Source: Stutzerimonas balearica DSM 6083 (GTDB taxonomy: Bacteria > Pseudomonadota > Gammaproteobacteria > Pseudomonadales > Pseudomonadaceae). From it: 64,000 nucleotides of DNA. The DNA lies in assembly GCF_000818015.1 (NCBI RefSeq), contig NZ_CP007511.1, positions 1,412,001 through 1,476,000 of the forward strand. Direction: 5' to 3'. The translations under genes were made by a program, and so were the position numbers. Shown here in pieces: positions 34,934-43,390 of this stretch; positions within the stretch are counted from its first letter, which is position 1, and each line of letters begins with the position of its first letter. The notes under the pieces are model-generated. The model did not search any database. It was not told the origin of the DNA and worked only from the letters and a program-made list of their open reading frames with translations.

Positions 34934-35223
34934 AATTGATCTGCTCGGTGTACAAGAGTCCGCGCAAGCGCGAGATGTATCTCTACGTGGAAAAGAAGGA
35001 TGCGCTCAAACGCGTCCCCGAGGCTCTGCTGGCTGCTTTCGGCCCGCCGCAGCTGGCGTTCGATCTGGTCCTGAGCCCTGAGCGAAAGCTGGCCCGCGAG
35101 GACGTCGACAAGGTGCTGGCGAATGTGCGTGAGCAGGGCTACCACCTGCAGATGCCGCCACCGGAGGAGGAATACATCGAGCATCTGCCCGACGAGTTGC
35201 TGCGGATGAACGATCCCGTCTGA
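34930..35223 (+). CDS. YcgL domain protein
   Basis: A 97-aa protein of the YcgL family. The family signature [19 protein letters not shown] opens it and the C-terminal half has [11 protein letters not shown]. The structure of E. coli YcgL is known but not its function. It is translationally coupled to rnd (ATGA). In pseudomonads it is regularly located next to rnd and near ycgN, which suggests a conserved but undefined RNA- or cell-division-related role. Confidence 0.92.
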   Translation: MKLICSVYKSPRKREMYLYVEKKDALKRVPEALLAAFGPPQLAFDLVLSPERKLAREDVDKVLANVREQGYHLQMPPPEEEYIEHLPDELLRMNDPV

Positions 35224-35310
35224 ATCGCTCGTGAAATTGTTCTCACGCAAGGCCGGCTGGCAGACCAAGGCTATGCTTGCTCTGGGTTGGAACACTCGAG
35301 GAGAAGCACG

Positions 35311-35706
35311 ATGGACGTCCGTTCGATTTTGCTGGGTGCGCTGATGCTGGGCGCGGCGGTAGGGGCCTCGGCGCAGGATGCCGCAACCGATGATTCCGCT
35401 TGGCAGAAGCACTGGCAGCAGATGCAGGAATATCGCCAGGCGTGGCGCCAGGCCAAGACGCCTGAAGAGCGCATGAAGTTGCGCGAACAGCACTGGCGGA
35501 GCATGCAGTCCGGCGCGGGAATGATGGGCGGCTGCCCGCTGGGTGGCCCCGGCGCCGGAGGCATGGGGATGCAGGGCGGCGCGGGCATGGGCCCGGGTGC
35601 GTTCGGCGGCGCACCGACCAAGGAAGTGCTCGACATGCGCATTCAGCGCATGGAACAGCTGCTCGAGCAGATGCGCAGTCATCGGCAGATGCTCGACAAG
35701 CAGTAG
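35311..35706 (+). CDS. Exported Met/Gly-rich protein of unknown function
   Basis: A 131-aa protein not recognised by function. It has a signal peptide (about 1-20, ending GASAQD) and a helical charged part (WQKHWQQMQEYRQAWRQAK; KTPEERMKLREQHWRSM). A Gly/Met-rich middle follows (GAGMMGGCPLGGPGAGGMGM and further), then a coiled-coil-like tail with MRIQRMEQLLEQMRSHRQML. Met-rich segments with Cys in periplasmic proteins can bind Cu(I), and the layout is reminiscent of CpxP/Spy-like helices, but both are inference. GAGGAG lies 7-8 nt before the ATG. Confidence 0.75.
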   Translation: MDVRSILLGALMLGAAVGASAQDAATDDSAWQKHWQQMQEYRQAWRQAKTPEERMKLREQHWRSMQSGAGMMGGCPLGGPGAGGMGMQGGAGMGPGAFGGAPTKEVLDMRIQRMEQLLEQMRSHRQMLDKQ

Positions 35707-35806
35707 CGTGACGCAAGGTCACCGCACACTGACCATGGCAGGGTCACGCTTGGCCGTGCCATGGCCAGTCGCTAGACTTGCCTCTTTGCAATAGCGGTGA
35801 CTAAGC

Positions 35807-36256
35807 ATGGCGGCAAAGGTCGAACCTTTCTGGAAGCGCAAGACGCTGGCCCAGCTCGACAAAGAAGAGTGGGAATCGCTTTGCGATGGCTGTGGCTTGT
35901 GTTGCTTGCAGAAGCTGGAGGATGAGGAAGACGGCAGCGTCTACTACACCCGCATCGCCTGTCGCCTGCTCGACCTTCAGAGCTGCCGCTGTACCGATTA
36001 TTCCAATCGACGTGCCAGCGTTCCGGACTGCATCGAACTCAGCGTGCGCGATGCGGCTGAGTTCAAATGGCTGCCGCCCACCTGCGCCTATCGGCTGGTA
36101 GGTGAAGGAAAGGATCTCCCTCTTTGGCATTACTTGGTCTGCGGCGACCGCGAGCAGGTGCATGCCGAGCGCATCTCCCAGGCCGGTCGCATGCTCGCCG
36201 AGGGCAGCGTGCCTGAGCAGGAGTGGGAGGCGCATCTGATTTTCCGCGCAGGGTGA
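35807..36256 (+). CDS. YcgN family cysteine-cluster protein
   Basis: A 149-aa protein of the UPF0260/YcgN family. It has the cysteine-rich motif [11 protein letters not shown] (about 26-36) plus further Cys in [15 protein letters not shown] and in CAYRL and VCGD, which suggests a metal site. Function is unknown. The start [14 protein letters not shown] is the family start. It is usually found near ycgL, as here, with one intervening exported-protein gene. Confidence 0.92.
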   Translation: MAAKVEPFWKRKTLAQLDKEEWESLCDGCGLCCLQKLEDEEDGSVYYTRIACRLLDLQSCRCTDYSNRRASVPDCIELSVRDAAEFKWLPPTCAYRLVGEGKDLPLWHYLVCGDREQVHAERISQAGRMLAEGSVPEQEWEAHLIFRAG

Positions 36257-36311
36257 ATCCGTATCCCTCGCTAGCGTCATAGCTGAATCCACTCCCAGGA
36301 GTCATACCCGA

Positions 36312-37529
36312 ATGCGCGCCCGTCTGCTGACGCTGTTTTCACTGCTGCTGTGTGTCGTCTCCGCCCAGGCGGCCCAGCGTGTCGATCTCGACTATCAGGT
36401 ACGGCTTATGCCGCAGGACGACCAGGCGGAAGTCCGGTTGACTCTGGAACGGGGCGAAGTGATACGCAGCCTCGATCTGAACCTCGGTGATGAAGGGCGT
36501 TACAGCGATTTCGAGGCGGATGGGGAGTGGATTCAGGAGCAGGCCGGCCGCGGTGTCTGGAAGCCAGCGAACGGCAAGGCGCAGCTCAGGTATCGCGTTC
36601 GCCTCAGTCATCAGCGCGAGAATGGCCGTTTCGATGCGCGCATGACCGATAGCTGGGCGCTGTTTCGTGGCGATGATCTGGTGCCGTCGGCGCACCTGGA
36701 CGAAGTCGATGGCACCGAGCTGGTGGCGCGCCTGCAGTTCGAACTCCCCGAAGGGTGGAAAAGCGTCGAAACCGGCTGGAAGCGCATCGGCAAGAACCGC
36801 TTCCGCATCGATAACCCCGAACGCATTTTTGATCGTCCGACCGGCTGGATTCTCGCAGGCAAGCTGGGCACACGTCGCGCCCGGCTAGGCGAGACCGATG
36901 TCACTGTGGCAGCGCCGGTAGGGGAGGGCGTGCGACGCATGGACATCCTGACGATGCTGACCTTCGTCTGGCCGGAGTTGCAGAATGTCTTCCCGCGCGA
37001 CCCCGCCAAGCTGCTCATCGTCGGCGCAGGCGATCCGATGTGGCGCGGCGGTCTGTCCGGGCCCAACTCGCTCTACATGCATGCCGATCGACCACTGGTA
37101 AGCGAGAACGGCACCAGCTCGCTGGTGCATGAGTTGGTGCACGTCTTCAGTCGCATCAGTGATGCCGATCGCAGCGACTGGATCAGCGAAGGGCTCGCCG
37201 AGTACTACGCGATCGAGTTGGTGCGGCGCGCTGGTGGGCTCAGTGAGGATCGCTATCGGATCGTGCGCGAACATCTGGCCAAATGGAGCCGAGGCGTCAG
37301 CAGTCTGCGCACCGAGCACTCGACCGGGCCGGTCACGGCGCGTGCCGTGCTGATGCTGCAGGATCTGGATCGCGAGATTCGTCAGCGCAGCAAAGGGCGG
37401 CATTCGCTTGACGACGTGAGCCGCGGGCTGATGCGGTTGGACAAGGTCACCACGAACGACTTCATCGACATTACCGAAACCATGCTCGGCGGCGCGGCGA
37501 AGACACTCGACATGGACTTGCTGCGCTGA
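36312..37529 (+). CDS. Exported gluzincin-like metalloprotein (HELVH), function unknown
   Basis: A 405-aa periplasmic protein with a signal peptide (MRARLLTLFSLLLCVVSAQAA). The first half is beta-rich, in the style of an M61-like N-terminal domain. A zinc motif follows: HELVH at 273-277 and WISEGLAEYY (E293), giving HExxH-X15-E. This resembles the WxxEG ligand segment of M1/M61 peptidases, although their spacing to E is 18. All putative ligands are intact, so it may be an active peptidase. Not recognised as a named enzyme. Two consecutive genes before it are ycgN and a Met-rich exported protein, but none suggests a pathway. Confidence 0.7.
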   Translation: MRARLLTLFSLLLCVVSAQAAQRVDLDYQVRLMPQDDQAEVRLTLERGEVIRSLDLNLGDEGRYSDFEADGEWIQEQAGRGVWKPANGKAQLRYRVRLSHQRENGRFDARMTDSWALFRGDDLVPSAHLDEVDGTELVARLQFELPEGWKSVETGWKRIGKNRFRIDNPERIFDRPTGWILAGKLGTRRARLGETDVTVAAPVGEGVRRMDILTMLTFVWPELQNVFPRDPAKLLIVGAGDPMWRGGLSGPNSLYMHADRPLVSENGTSSLVHELVHVFSRISDADRSDWISEGLAEYYAIELVRRAGGLSEDRYRIVREHLAKWSRGVSSLRTEHSTGPVTARAVLMLQDLDREIRQRSKGRHSLDDVSRGLMRLDKVTTNDFIDITETMLGGAAKTLDMDLLR

Positions 37530-37665
37530 CAGCCCGATGCGGGGAGGGGCAGGGTAGTGGTTGCCGGCCTCGCTCCGCACAAACGGTGCGTTCTGTCCCT
37601 GTCAGGCCTTGTCGAATCGCTTGATTCTCTTGCGCCGATCCCCTATACCCGGCGCGCAGGCCCGA

Positions 37666-37671
37666 TATAAT
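37666..37671 (+). promoter_or_regulatory. Candidate -10 box for alaS
   Basis: TATAAT at 37666-37671, 107 nt before the alaS start, gives a 5' leader of about 100 nt. No good -35 is visible. Confidence 0.4.
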
Positions 37672-37777
37672 GGGGCCCTTTGCCGACTACCTGCTCGGGG
37701 TAGTTGTGAATCGCTCGGCGGTGCCGCCACCTCGTGGCGTTTTGCAGCCGTTCGGCCGCCGTCTTCTGGAAGAAATT

Positions 37778-40402
37778 ATGAAAAGCGCAGAAATCCGTGA
37801 AGCCTTCCTCCGCTTCTTCGAAGAGAAGGGCCATACCCGCGTCGCCTCCAGCTCGCTGATTCCGGCGAACGATCCGACCCTGCTGTTCACCAATGCCGGC
37901 ATGAACCAGTTCAAGGACTGCTTCCTCGGCCTGGAGAAGCGCGCCTACACCCGCGCGACCACCAGCCAGAAGTGCGTGCGTGCCGGTGGCAAGCACAACG
38001 ACCTGGAGAACGTCGGTTATACCGCGCGCCATCACACCTTCTTCGAGATGCTCGGCAACTTCAGCTTTGGCGACTACTTCAAGCGCGACGCGATTCACTA
38101 TGCCTGGGAATTTCTCACCAGTGACAAGTGGCTGAAGCTGCCCAAGGAAAAGCTGTGGGTCACCGTCTATGCCACCGATGACGAGGCCTACGACATCTGG
38201 ACCAAGGAAGTCGGCGTGCCGGCCGAGCGCATGGTGCGGATCGGTGACAACAAGGGCGCCCCATATGCGTCGGACAACTTCTGGGCGATGGGCGACACCG
38301 GCCCCTGTGGTCCCTGCACCGAGATTTTCTTCGACCACGGCGAGCACATCTGGGGCGGCCCGCCCGGCTCGCCTGAAGAAGACGGCGACCGTTACATCGA
38401 GATCTGGAACAACGTGTTCATGCAGTTCAATCGCACTGCAGATGGTGTGCTGCATCCATTGCCGGCACCGAGCGTCGATACCGGCATGGGGCTCGAGCGC
38501 ATTAGCGCAGTACTCCAGCACGTCAACTCGAACTACGAGATCGACCTGTTCCAGAGCCTGCTGAACGCCGCGGCTGATGCAATCGGCTGCCGCAACGAGG
38601 GGCAGGCGTCATTGAAGGTGGTTGCCGATCACATTCGCTCCTGCGGTTTTCTGATTGCCGATGGAGTGACTCCGTCGAACGAGGGGCGTGGCTATGTGCT
38701 GCGGCGGATCATTCGTCGAGCGTGTCGCCACGGCAACAAGCTCGGCGCCAAGGGCGCCTTCTTCCACAAGATCGTGGCTGCACTGGTTGCGGAAATGGGC
38801 GACGCATTTGCCGAGTTGCGCCAGCAGCAGGCGCATATCGAGCGGGTGCTGCGCAATGAAGAAGAGCAGTTCGCCAAGACGCTCGAACAGGGGCTGCGAA
38901 TCCTCGAGCAGGATCTCGCTTCGCTCGAGGGTAGCGTCATTCCGGGGGCTGTGGTGTTCAAGCTGTACGATACCTACGGCTTCCCTGTCGACCTGACCAA
39001 TGACATCGCTCGCGAGCGCAACCTTACATTGGACGAAGCCGGCTTCGAACGTGAGATGGAGGCCCAGCGCGAGCGGGCTCGTTCTGCCAGCGCCTTTGGC
39101 ATGGATTACAACAGCCTGGTCAAGATCGAAGGTGAAACCGAGTTCCGCGGCTATCAAACGACGCGTGATGCCGGCAAGGTCGTCGCGTTGTTCAAGGAAG
39201 GCATGTCGGTACAGAAACTGACGGCGGGCGAGGAGGGCGTCGTGGTGCTGGATCGCACCCCGTTCTACGCCGAGTCCGGTGGCCAGGTCGGCGATTGCGG
39301 CTACCTTGCTGCCGAGGGGGTGCGCTTCGATGTTCGTGACACCACCAAGGCGGGCGCGGCGTTTCTGCATCATGGCGTTCTCGACAGTGGTTCGCTGGAA
39401 GTCGGCGCGCAGATCGAGGCGGTGGTGGATGACTCCGTACGCCAGTCGACGGCGCTGAACCACTCGGCGACCCACCTGCTGCATGCCGCGCTGCGCAAGT
39501 TGCTGGGCGAACATGTGAGCCAGAAGGGTTCGCTTGTCGACAGCCAGCGCCTGCGTTTCGACTTCAGTCACTTCGAAGCCATTCGCCCCGAGCAGATCAA
39601 GGCGCTGGAGGACCTGGTCAACGCTGAGATTCGCCGCAATACCGCCGTCGAGATCGAGGAAACGGACATCGATACCGCCAAGTCCAAAGGCGCGATGGCG
39701 CTCTTTGGCGAGAAGTACGGCGATACTGTCCGCGTTCTTTCCATGGGCGGCGGGTTCTCCGTCGAGCTTTGCGGCGGTACGCACGTTGCGCGTACCGGCG
39801 ATATCGGCCTGTTCAAGATCATCAGCGAAGGCGGTGTTGCCGCGGGCGTGCGTCGCATCGAGGCGGTGACCGGGGCAGCGGCGCTGGCCTACCTGAACCA
39901 GGCTGAGGAGCAGCTTCGGGAGGCCGCCGGCCTGGTCAAGGGCAGTCGCGATAACCTGCTCGACAAGCTCGCCGGTGTATTGGAGCGCAATCGCCAGCTG
40001 GAAAAGGAGCTCGAGCAGCTCAAAGCGAAGGCTGCCAGCGCCGCGGGTGATGATCTGGCTGGCTCGGCGATCGATGTCGGGGGCGTCCGGGTGCTTGCAG
40101 CACGGCTGGACGGGCTCGATGGCAAGGCGTTGCTGGCCCTGGTCGATCAGCTGAAGAACAAGCTCGGTAGTGCGGTGATCCTATTGGGCGGTGCGCAGGA
40201 AGATAAAGTCGTGCTGGTGGCGGGCGTCACCCAGGATCTGACCACGCGCTTCAAGGCTGGCGAGCTGATGAAGCAGGCTGCGGCGGCAGTGGGCGGCAAG
40301 GGCGGTGGGCGTCCTGACATGGCTCAGGGCGGCGGCACCGATGTCGGCGCCCTCGACGACGCGCTGGCACTGGCGGCGAAGTTCGTCGAGCAGGGACTCT
40401 GA
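37778..40402 (+). CDS. alaS: Alanyl-tRNA synthetase
   Basis: A class II aminoacyl-tRNA synthetase, 874 aa. It starts [19 protein letters not shown] and has the class II motifs GTSxx-type [12 protein letters not shown] and [12 protein letters not shown], with the aminoacylation domain through about 440. The editing domain has [11 protein letters not shown] (HxxxH) and [11 protein letters not shown] (CxxxH partner). A C-terminal coiled coil and Ala-rich domain follow. Start chosen by the TGGAAG ribosome site 5-6 nt upstream. It is followed by lysC on the same strand, as in many pseudomonads. Confidence 0.97.
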   Translation: MKSAEIREAFLRFFEEKGHTRVASSSLIPANDPTLLFTNAGMNQFKDCFLGLEKRAYTRATTSQKCVRAGGKHNDLENVGYTARHHTFFEMLGNFSFGDYFKRDAIHYAWEFLTSDKWLKLPKEKLWVTVYATDDEAYDIWTKEVGVPAERMVRIGDNKGAPYASDNFWAMGDTGPCGPCTEIFFDHGEHIWGGPPGSPEEDGDRYIEIWNNVFMQFNRTADGVLHPLPAPSVDTGMGLERISAVLQHVNSNYEIDLFQSLLNAAADAIGCRNEGQASLKVVADHIRSCGFLIADGVTPSNEGRGYVLRRIIRRACRHGNKLGAKGAFFHKIVAALVAEMGDAFAELRQQQAHIERVLRNEEEQFAKTLEQGLRILEQDLASLEGSVIPGAVVFKLYDTYGFPVDLTNDIARERNLTLDEAGFEREMEAQRERARSASAFGMDYNSLVKIEGETEFRGYQTTRDAGKVVALFKEGMSVQKLTAGEEGVVVLDRTPFYAESGGQVGDCGYLAAEGVRFDVRDTTKAGAAFLHHGVLDSGSLEVGAQIEAVVDDSVRQSTALNHSATHLLHAALRKLLGEHVSQKGSLVDSQRLRFDFSHFEAIRPEQIKALEDLVNAEIRRNTAVEIEETDIDTAKSKGAMALFGEKYGDTVRVLSMGGGFSVELCGGTHVARTGDIGLFKIISEGGVAAGVRRIEAVTGAAALAYLNQAEEQLREAAGLVKGSRDNLLDKLAGVLERNRQLEKELEQLKAKAASAAGDDLAGSAIDVGGVRVLAARLDGLDGKALLALVDQLKNKLGSAVILLGGAQEDKVVLVAGVTQDLTTRFKAGELMKQAAAAVGGKGGGRPDMAQGGGTDVGALDDALALAAKFVEQGL

Positions 40403-40496
40403 AAGAGGTGTTGCTGTATCCGCCGAGCGTCCATTCGCTCGGCGGGGGATGAATGACAGGTTCAATGAACGCCCGTTTGGGCATAGGCGGCATGAA

Positions 40497-41732
40497 ATGG
40501 CTTTGATCGTACAGAAGTTTGGCGGTACTTCCGTCGGCACCGTCGAGCGTATCGAGCAGGTGGCAGAGAAGGTCAAAAAGTTTCGCGATGCCGGTGACGA
40601 CATCGTGGTAGTGGTTTCGGCCATGAGCGGCGAGACGAACCGCCTGATCGATCTGGCCAAGCAGATCAGTGAGCAGCCGGTGCCGCGTGAGTTGGACGTC
40701 ATGGTGTCCACCGGGGAGCAGGTCACCATCGCCTTGCTGGCCATGGCGCTGATCAAGCGCGGCGTACCGGCCGTGTCCTATACCGGTAATCAGGTGCGCA
40801 TCCTGACCGACAGTGCCTTCACCAAGGCGCGCATTCTGCAGATCGATTCGCAGCGCATTCAGCGCGACCTCAAGGCTGGACGGGTCGTCGTGGTAGCAGG
40901 CTTCCAGGGTGTCGATGAGAAAGGCAACATTACGACCCTCGGCCGTGGCGGTTCGGACACGACCGGAGTGGCGTTGGCCGCGGCACTGAAGGCTGACGAG
41001 TGCCAGATCTACACTGACGTGGACGGCGTTTACACCACGGACCCGAGGGTTGTCGCCAAAGCGCAGCGGTTGGACAAGATCACCTTCGAAGAAATGCTGG
41101 AAATGGCTAGCCTGGGCTCGAAGGTCCTGCAGATCCGGGCAGTCGAGTTCGCTGGCAAGTACAGCGTACCGCTGCGGGTGCTGCACAGCTTTCAGGAGGG
41201 TCCGGGGACCCTCATTACCCTTGATGAAGAGGAATCCATGGAACAGCCCATCATTTCCGGCATCGCTTTCAATCGCGACGAAGCCAAGCTCACCATCCGT
41301 GGGGTGCCGGATACTCCCGGTGTGGCGTTCAAGATCCTCGGTCCGATCAGCGCCGCAAACGTCGAAGTCGACATGATCGTGCAGAACGTGGCGCACGATA
41401 ACACCACAGACTTCACCTTCACCGTGCACCGTAACGACTATAACAACGCCTTGAAAATCCTGAACGCCATCGCTCAACAGATGGGGGCGCGCGAAGTCAT
41501 TGGTGATACTGACATCGCAAAAGTGTCTATCGTGGGCGTCGGCATGCGCTCGCATGCCGGTGTGGCGAGTCGTATGTTCGAGGCGCTGGCCAAGGAGAAC
41601 ATCAACATCCAGATGATCTCGACGTCAGAGATCAAGGTGTCGGTGGTGATCGAAGAGAAGTATCTGGAGCTGGCTGTGCGCGCCTTGCATACCGCTTTCG
41701 AACTGGACGCGCCTGCTGGTTCGGCAGAATAG
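40497..41732 (+). CDS. lysC: Aspartate kinase LysC
   Basis: The first enzyme of the aspartate family pathway, phosphorylating L-aspartate for Lys, Thr and Met. The 411-aa protein starts MALIVQKFGGTSVGT with the KFGGTS motif. It has GRGGSDTTGVALA and the C-terminal pair of ACT domains (about 265-405, VPDTPGVAFKILG and VGVGMRSHAGVAS) for Lys/Thr feedback. Start at 40497 is chosen because translation from the more distal frames has no homology. It is followed by csrA, a common neighbour in pseudomonads. Confidence 0.96.
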   Translation: MALIVQKFGGTSVGTVERIEQVAEKVKKFRDAGDDIVVVVSAMSGETNRLIDLAKQISEQPVPRELDVMVSTGEQVTIALLAMALIKRGVPAVSYTGNQVRILTDSAFTKARILQIDSQRIQRDLKAGRVVVVAGFQGVDEKGNITTLGRGGSDTTGVALAAALKADECQIYTDVDGVYTTDPRVVAKAQRLDKITFEEMLEMASLGSKVLQIRAVEFAGKYSVPLRVLHSFQEGPGTLITLDEEESMEQPIISGIAFNRDEAKLTIRGVPDTPGVAFKILGPISAANVEVDMIVQNVAHDNTTDFTFTVHRNDYNNALKILNAIAQQMGAREVIGDTDIAKVSIVGVGMRSHAGVASRMFEALAKENINIQMISTSEIKVSVVIEEKYLELAVRALHTAFELDAPAGSAE

Positions 41733-41737
41733 TCGTC

Positions 41738-41763
41738 AGAAGGCCCGTTTTAGCGCGCCTTCT
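41738..41763 (+). terminator. Hairpin after lysC
   Basis: AGAAGGC (41738-41744) pairs with GCCTTCT (41757-41763) around a 12-nt loop just after the stop at 41732. No T-run is present, so it is at most a partial terminator. Confidence 0.4.
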
Positions 41764-41911
41764 GTCGTGTTGGCCTGCCGTCGAGGAACTTTAGCGTCCC
41801 GCGTGCTGGTCAATAGCTGGTGTAAGGCTTTTGGCTATATGTCTGACGGACAATATCCGTTTTTATTCTTTGCAGACTGCTTACTGACTGAATCCGTTTA
41901 AGGAGAAAGGA

Positions 41912-42097
41912 ATGCTGATTCTGACTCGCCGGGTCGGAGAGACCCTGATGGTGGGTGACGACGTTACCGTCACCGTGTTGGGCGTAAAGGGGAACCAGGT
42001 ACGTATCGGCGTGAACGCACCCAAGGAGGTTGCGGTGCATCGCGAGGAGATTTACCAGCGGATCCAGAAAGAAAAGGACCAGGAACCAAGCCACTAA
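41912..42097 (+). CDS. csrA: CsrA/RsmA carbon storage (RNA-binding) regulator
   Basis: A 61-aa global post-transcriptional regulator that binds GGA motifs in 5' leaders. The whole sequence matches the family, starting [18 protein letters not shown] and containing [19 protein letters not shown]. RsmA is the pseudomonad name. AAGGAGAAAGG precedes the ATG. It lies between lysC and a tRNA-Ser gene, the usual pseudomonad arrangement. Confidence 0.97.
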   Translation: MLILTRRVGETLMVGDDVTVTVLGVKGNQVRIGVNAPKEVAVHREEIYQRIQKEKDQEPSH

Positions 42098-42117
42098 TTT
42101 TTATGTAATTTTTGGCT

Positions 42118-42145
42118 TTGCAAACGGGGTAAAGATCGGTATTAT
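42118..42145 (+). promoter_or_regulatory. Promoter of tRNA-Ser(GCT)
   Basis: -35 TTGCAA at 42118-42123 and -10 TATTAT at 42140-42145, 16-nt spacing, ending 14 nt before the tRNA. Confidence 0.6.
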
Positions 42146-42159
42146 GCGCCCCGTGTTGC

Positions 42160-42250
42160 GGAGAGGTGGCCGAGTGGCCGAAGGCGCTCCCCTGCTAAGG
42201 GAGTACACCTCAAAAGGGTGTCGGGGGTTCGAATCCCCCCTTCTCCGCCA
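42160..42250 (+). tRNA. tRNA-Ser (anticodon GCT)
   Basis: A 91-nt class II tRNA. The acceptor stem is GGAGAGG/CCTTCTCC, and the anticodon loop CTGCTAA lies in a CTCCC/GGGAG stem, giving anticodon GCT. A long variable arm and an encoded CCA end are present. It reads AGC/AGU Ser codons. Confidence 0.95.
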
Positions 42251-42291
42251 TATTGCATGATCGGGTGGTTTGTCAGAGTGCTTTGTTGCTC

Positions 42292-42319
42292 TTGACGCTA
42301 AGGTTTACCACCCTATAAT
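42292..42319 (+). promoter_or_regulatory. Strong sigma-70 promoter of tRNA-Arg(ACG) pair
   Basis: -35 TTGACG at 42292-42297 and -10 TATAAT at 42314-42319, 16-nt spacing, 13 nt before the first tRNA-Arg. Confidence 0.8.
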
Positions 42320-42332
42320 GCGCACCCTTAGC

Positions 42333-42409
42333 GCACTCATAGCTCAGCTGGATAGAGTACTCGGCTACGAACCGAGCGGTCGGAGGTTCGAATCCTCCTG
42401 AGTGCGCCA
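42333..42409 (+). tRNA. tRNA-Arg (anticodon ACG), copy 1
   Basis: A 77-nt tRNA. Acceptor GCACTCA pairs with TGAGTGC, discriminator G, encoded CCA. The anticodon stem CTCGG/CCGAG with loop CTACGAA gives ACG, read as inosine-CG for CGU/CGC/CGA. Confidence 0.95.
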
Positions 42410-42473
42410 TATCATGAAGCCTCGTTCTGCGGGGTTTATGAAGCCAGGGCGGTCTGGTTTAAAAAACGCACAC

Positions 42474-42550
42474 GCACTCATAGCTCAGCTGGATAGAGTA
42501 CTCGGCTACGAACCGAGCGGTCGGAGGTTCGAATCCTCCTGAGTGCGCCA
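42474..42550 (+). tRNA. tRNA-Arg (anticodon ACG), copy 2
   Basis: An identical 77-nt copy, with a 64-nt spacer. It likely belongs to the same transcript, ended by the terminator at 42555-42586. Confidence 0.95.
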
Positions 42551-42554
42551 TTTG

Positions 42555-42586
42555 AAAAGGGCCTGCAGAAATGCAGGCCCTTTTTT
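42555..42586 (+). terminator. Intrinsic terminator after the tRNA cluster
   Basis: AAAAGGGCCTGCA pairs with TGCAGGCCCTTTT and ends in a T-run. It is placed 5 nt after the tRNA-Arg CCA end and can serve the converging DUF4124 gene as well. Confidence 0.92.
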
Positions 42587-42591
42587 ATTGG

Positions 42592-43077
42592 CTAGCGCTT
42601 GGTGGTTACGCAGCCTTCGTTGTCGAGGGTGACGGTCCGGCTTCGTCCGCGCTCGCTCTCATAGCGCCACTGGGTCCTGCCGTTAGTTGTTGCCACTCTG
42701 TCAGGCGTGCCTAGGGCGCTCTGCACGTCCTCTTGGGTCATTCCAGGCACTATCCGTTTCTCGATGATGGCCCTTCGGCGATCTCTGCTGGTCAGCTGGC
42801 TTCCGCATTTGTCGTGATGAGTGCCGACGACTACGAGCTCTCTGGCTTCGCCTTGACTGGCGCGTGGCTTGCTTGAGGGCGCCCTGCGCCTCGGATTGCT
42901 GTGGTCGGTGCTGACGTTGCTGATCTTTTGCGGTTTGCCGATCATTTCTTCGGGACAGCCCTGCTGGCGAAAGCTGACATGGTTGGCGCTGTCGACGCAG
43001 CGGTAAACAGTGGTGGCATGTGCGCTGGTGCCTGCGCAGGCGAGCAGGCACCAGGCCAAAACGGTATGTCTTGGCAT
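42592..43077 (-). CDS. DUF4124 protein with C-terminal BamE/SmpA-like motif
   Basis: A 161-aa exported protein. A signal peptide ends at about residue 21 (AHA). The DUF4124 part follows directly as TTVYRCVDSANHVSFRQQGCP, with two Cys that may form a disulfide. The C-terminal part, KRIVPGMTQEDVQSALGTPD and QWRYE, has the BamE/SmpA-like 'GMT..V...LG.PD' pattern. Function unknown. The ribosome site (GAGGACG) lies before the ATG. It faces the tRNA cluster. Confidence 0.75.
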   Translation of the reverse strand: MPRHTVLAWCLLACAGTSAHATTVYRCVDSANHVSFRQQGCPEEMIGKPQKISNVSTDHSNPRRRAPSSKPRASQGEARELVVVGTHHDKCGSQLTSRDRRRAIIEKRIVPGMTQEDVQSALGTPDRVATTNGRTQWRYESERGRSRTVTLDNEGCVTTKR

Positions 43078-43390
43078 TCTCGTCCTCCTTGACGTTTGAC
43101 TGGCATATCGAGCCTAGCGCTTCTTGCGTCGTGCGAGGGAGGGTGTCTTCGCCGCTCGTGATGACGTCGACACTGCAGGAGGCGGATTTGTGTTGCGCAA
43201 CTACTTGTATTGTCACTGAAAGCTCGCATTGCTGAGCCGCTGCGGTGTTATCATTGCGCGGTCCGCCCCGTTGGGCTTGTAGAAACAAATCCCCCTCATG
43301 GACTTACCCAGTAGTCGTTCCAAATTCCTGCCTGCCCGCTTGATTGTCTGATTCTCCCGGCGTGCCCCAGAGCTGGGGGTGGAGTGCGCC
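43078..43390. other. 313-bp divergent gap with mgtE 5' leader
   Basis: No gene of usual size. A TTATCAT -10-like box lies at 43248-43254, without a good -35. A 17-codon frame starts with ATG at 43298 (MDLPSSRSKFLPARLIV) but has no ribosome site. A short hairpin (CCCCA 43365-43369 with TGGGG 43374-43378) ends 2 nt before the mgtE ribosome site GGAG at 43381-43384. No M-box-like aptamer was recognised. Confidence 0.4.

Noticed and set aside
42160..42550. tRNA genes as an integration site of a mobile island
   Set aside because: No integrase, no duplicated 3' tRNA fragment, and the genes on both sides are ordinary chromosomal genes.
43078..43390. Magnesium riboswitch in front of mgtE
   Set aside because: The leader is too short and lacks the conserved multi-helix pattern of the M-box or mgtA-type leader.
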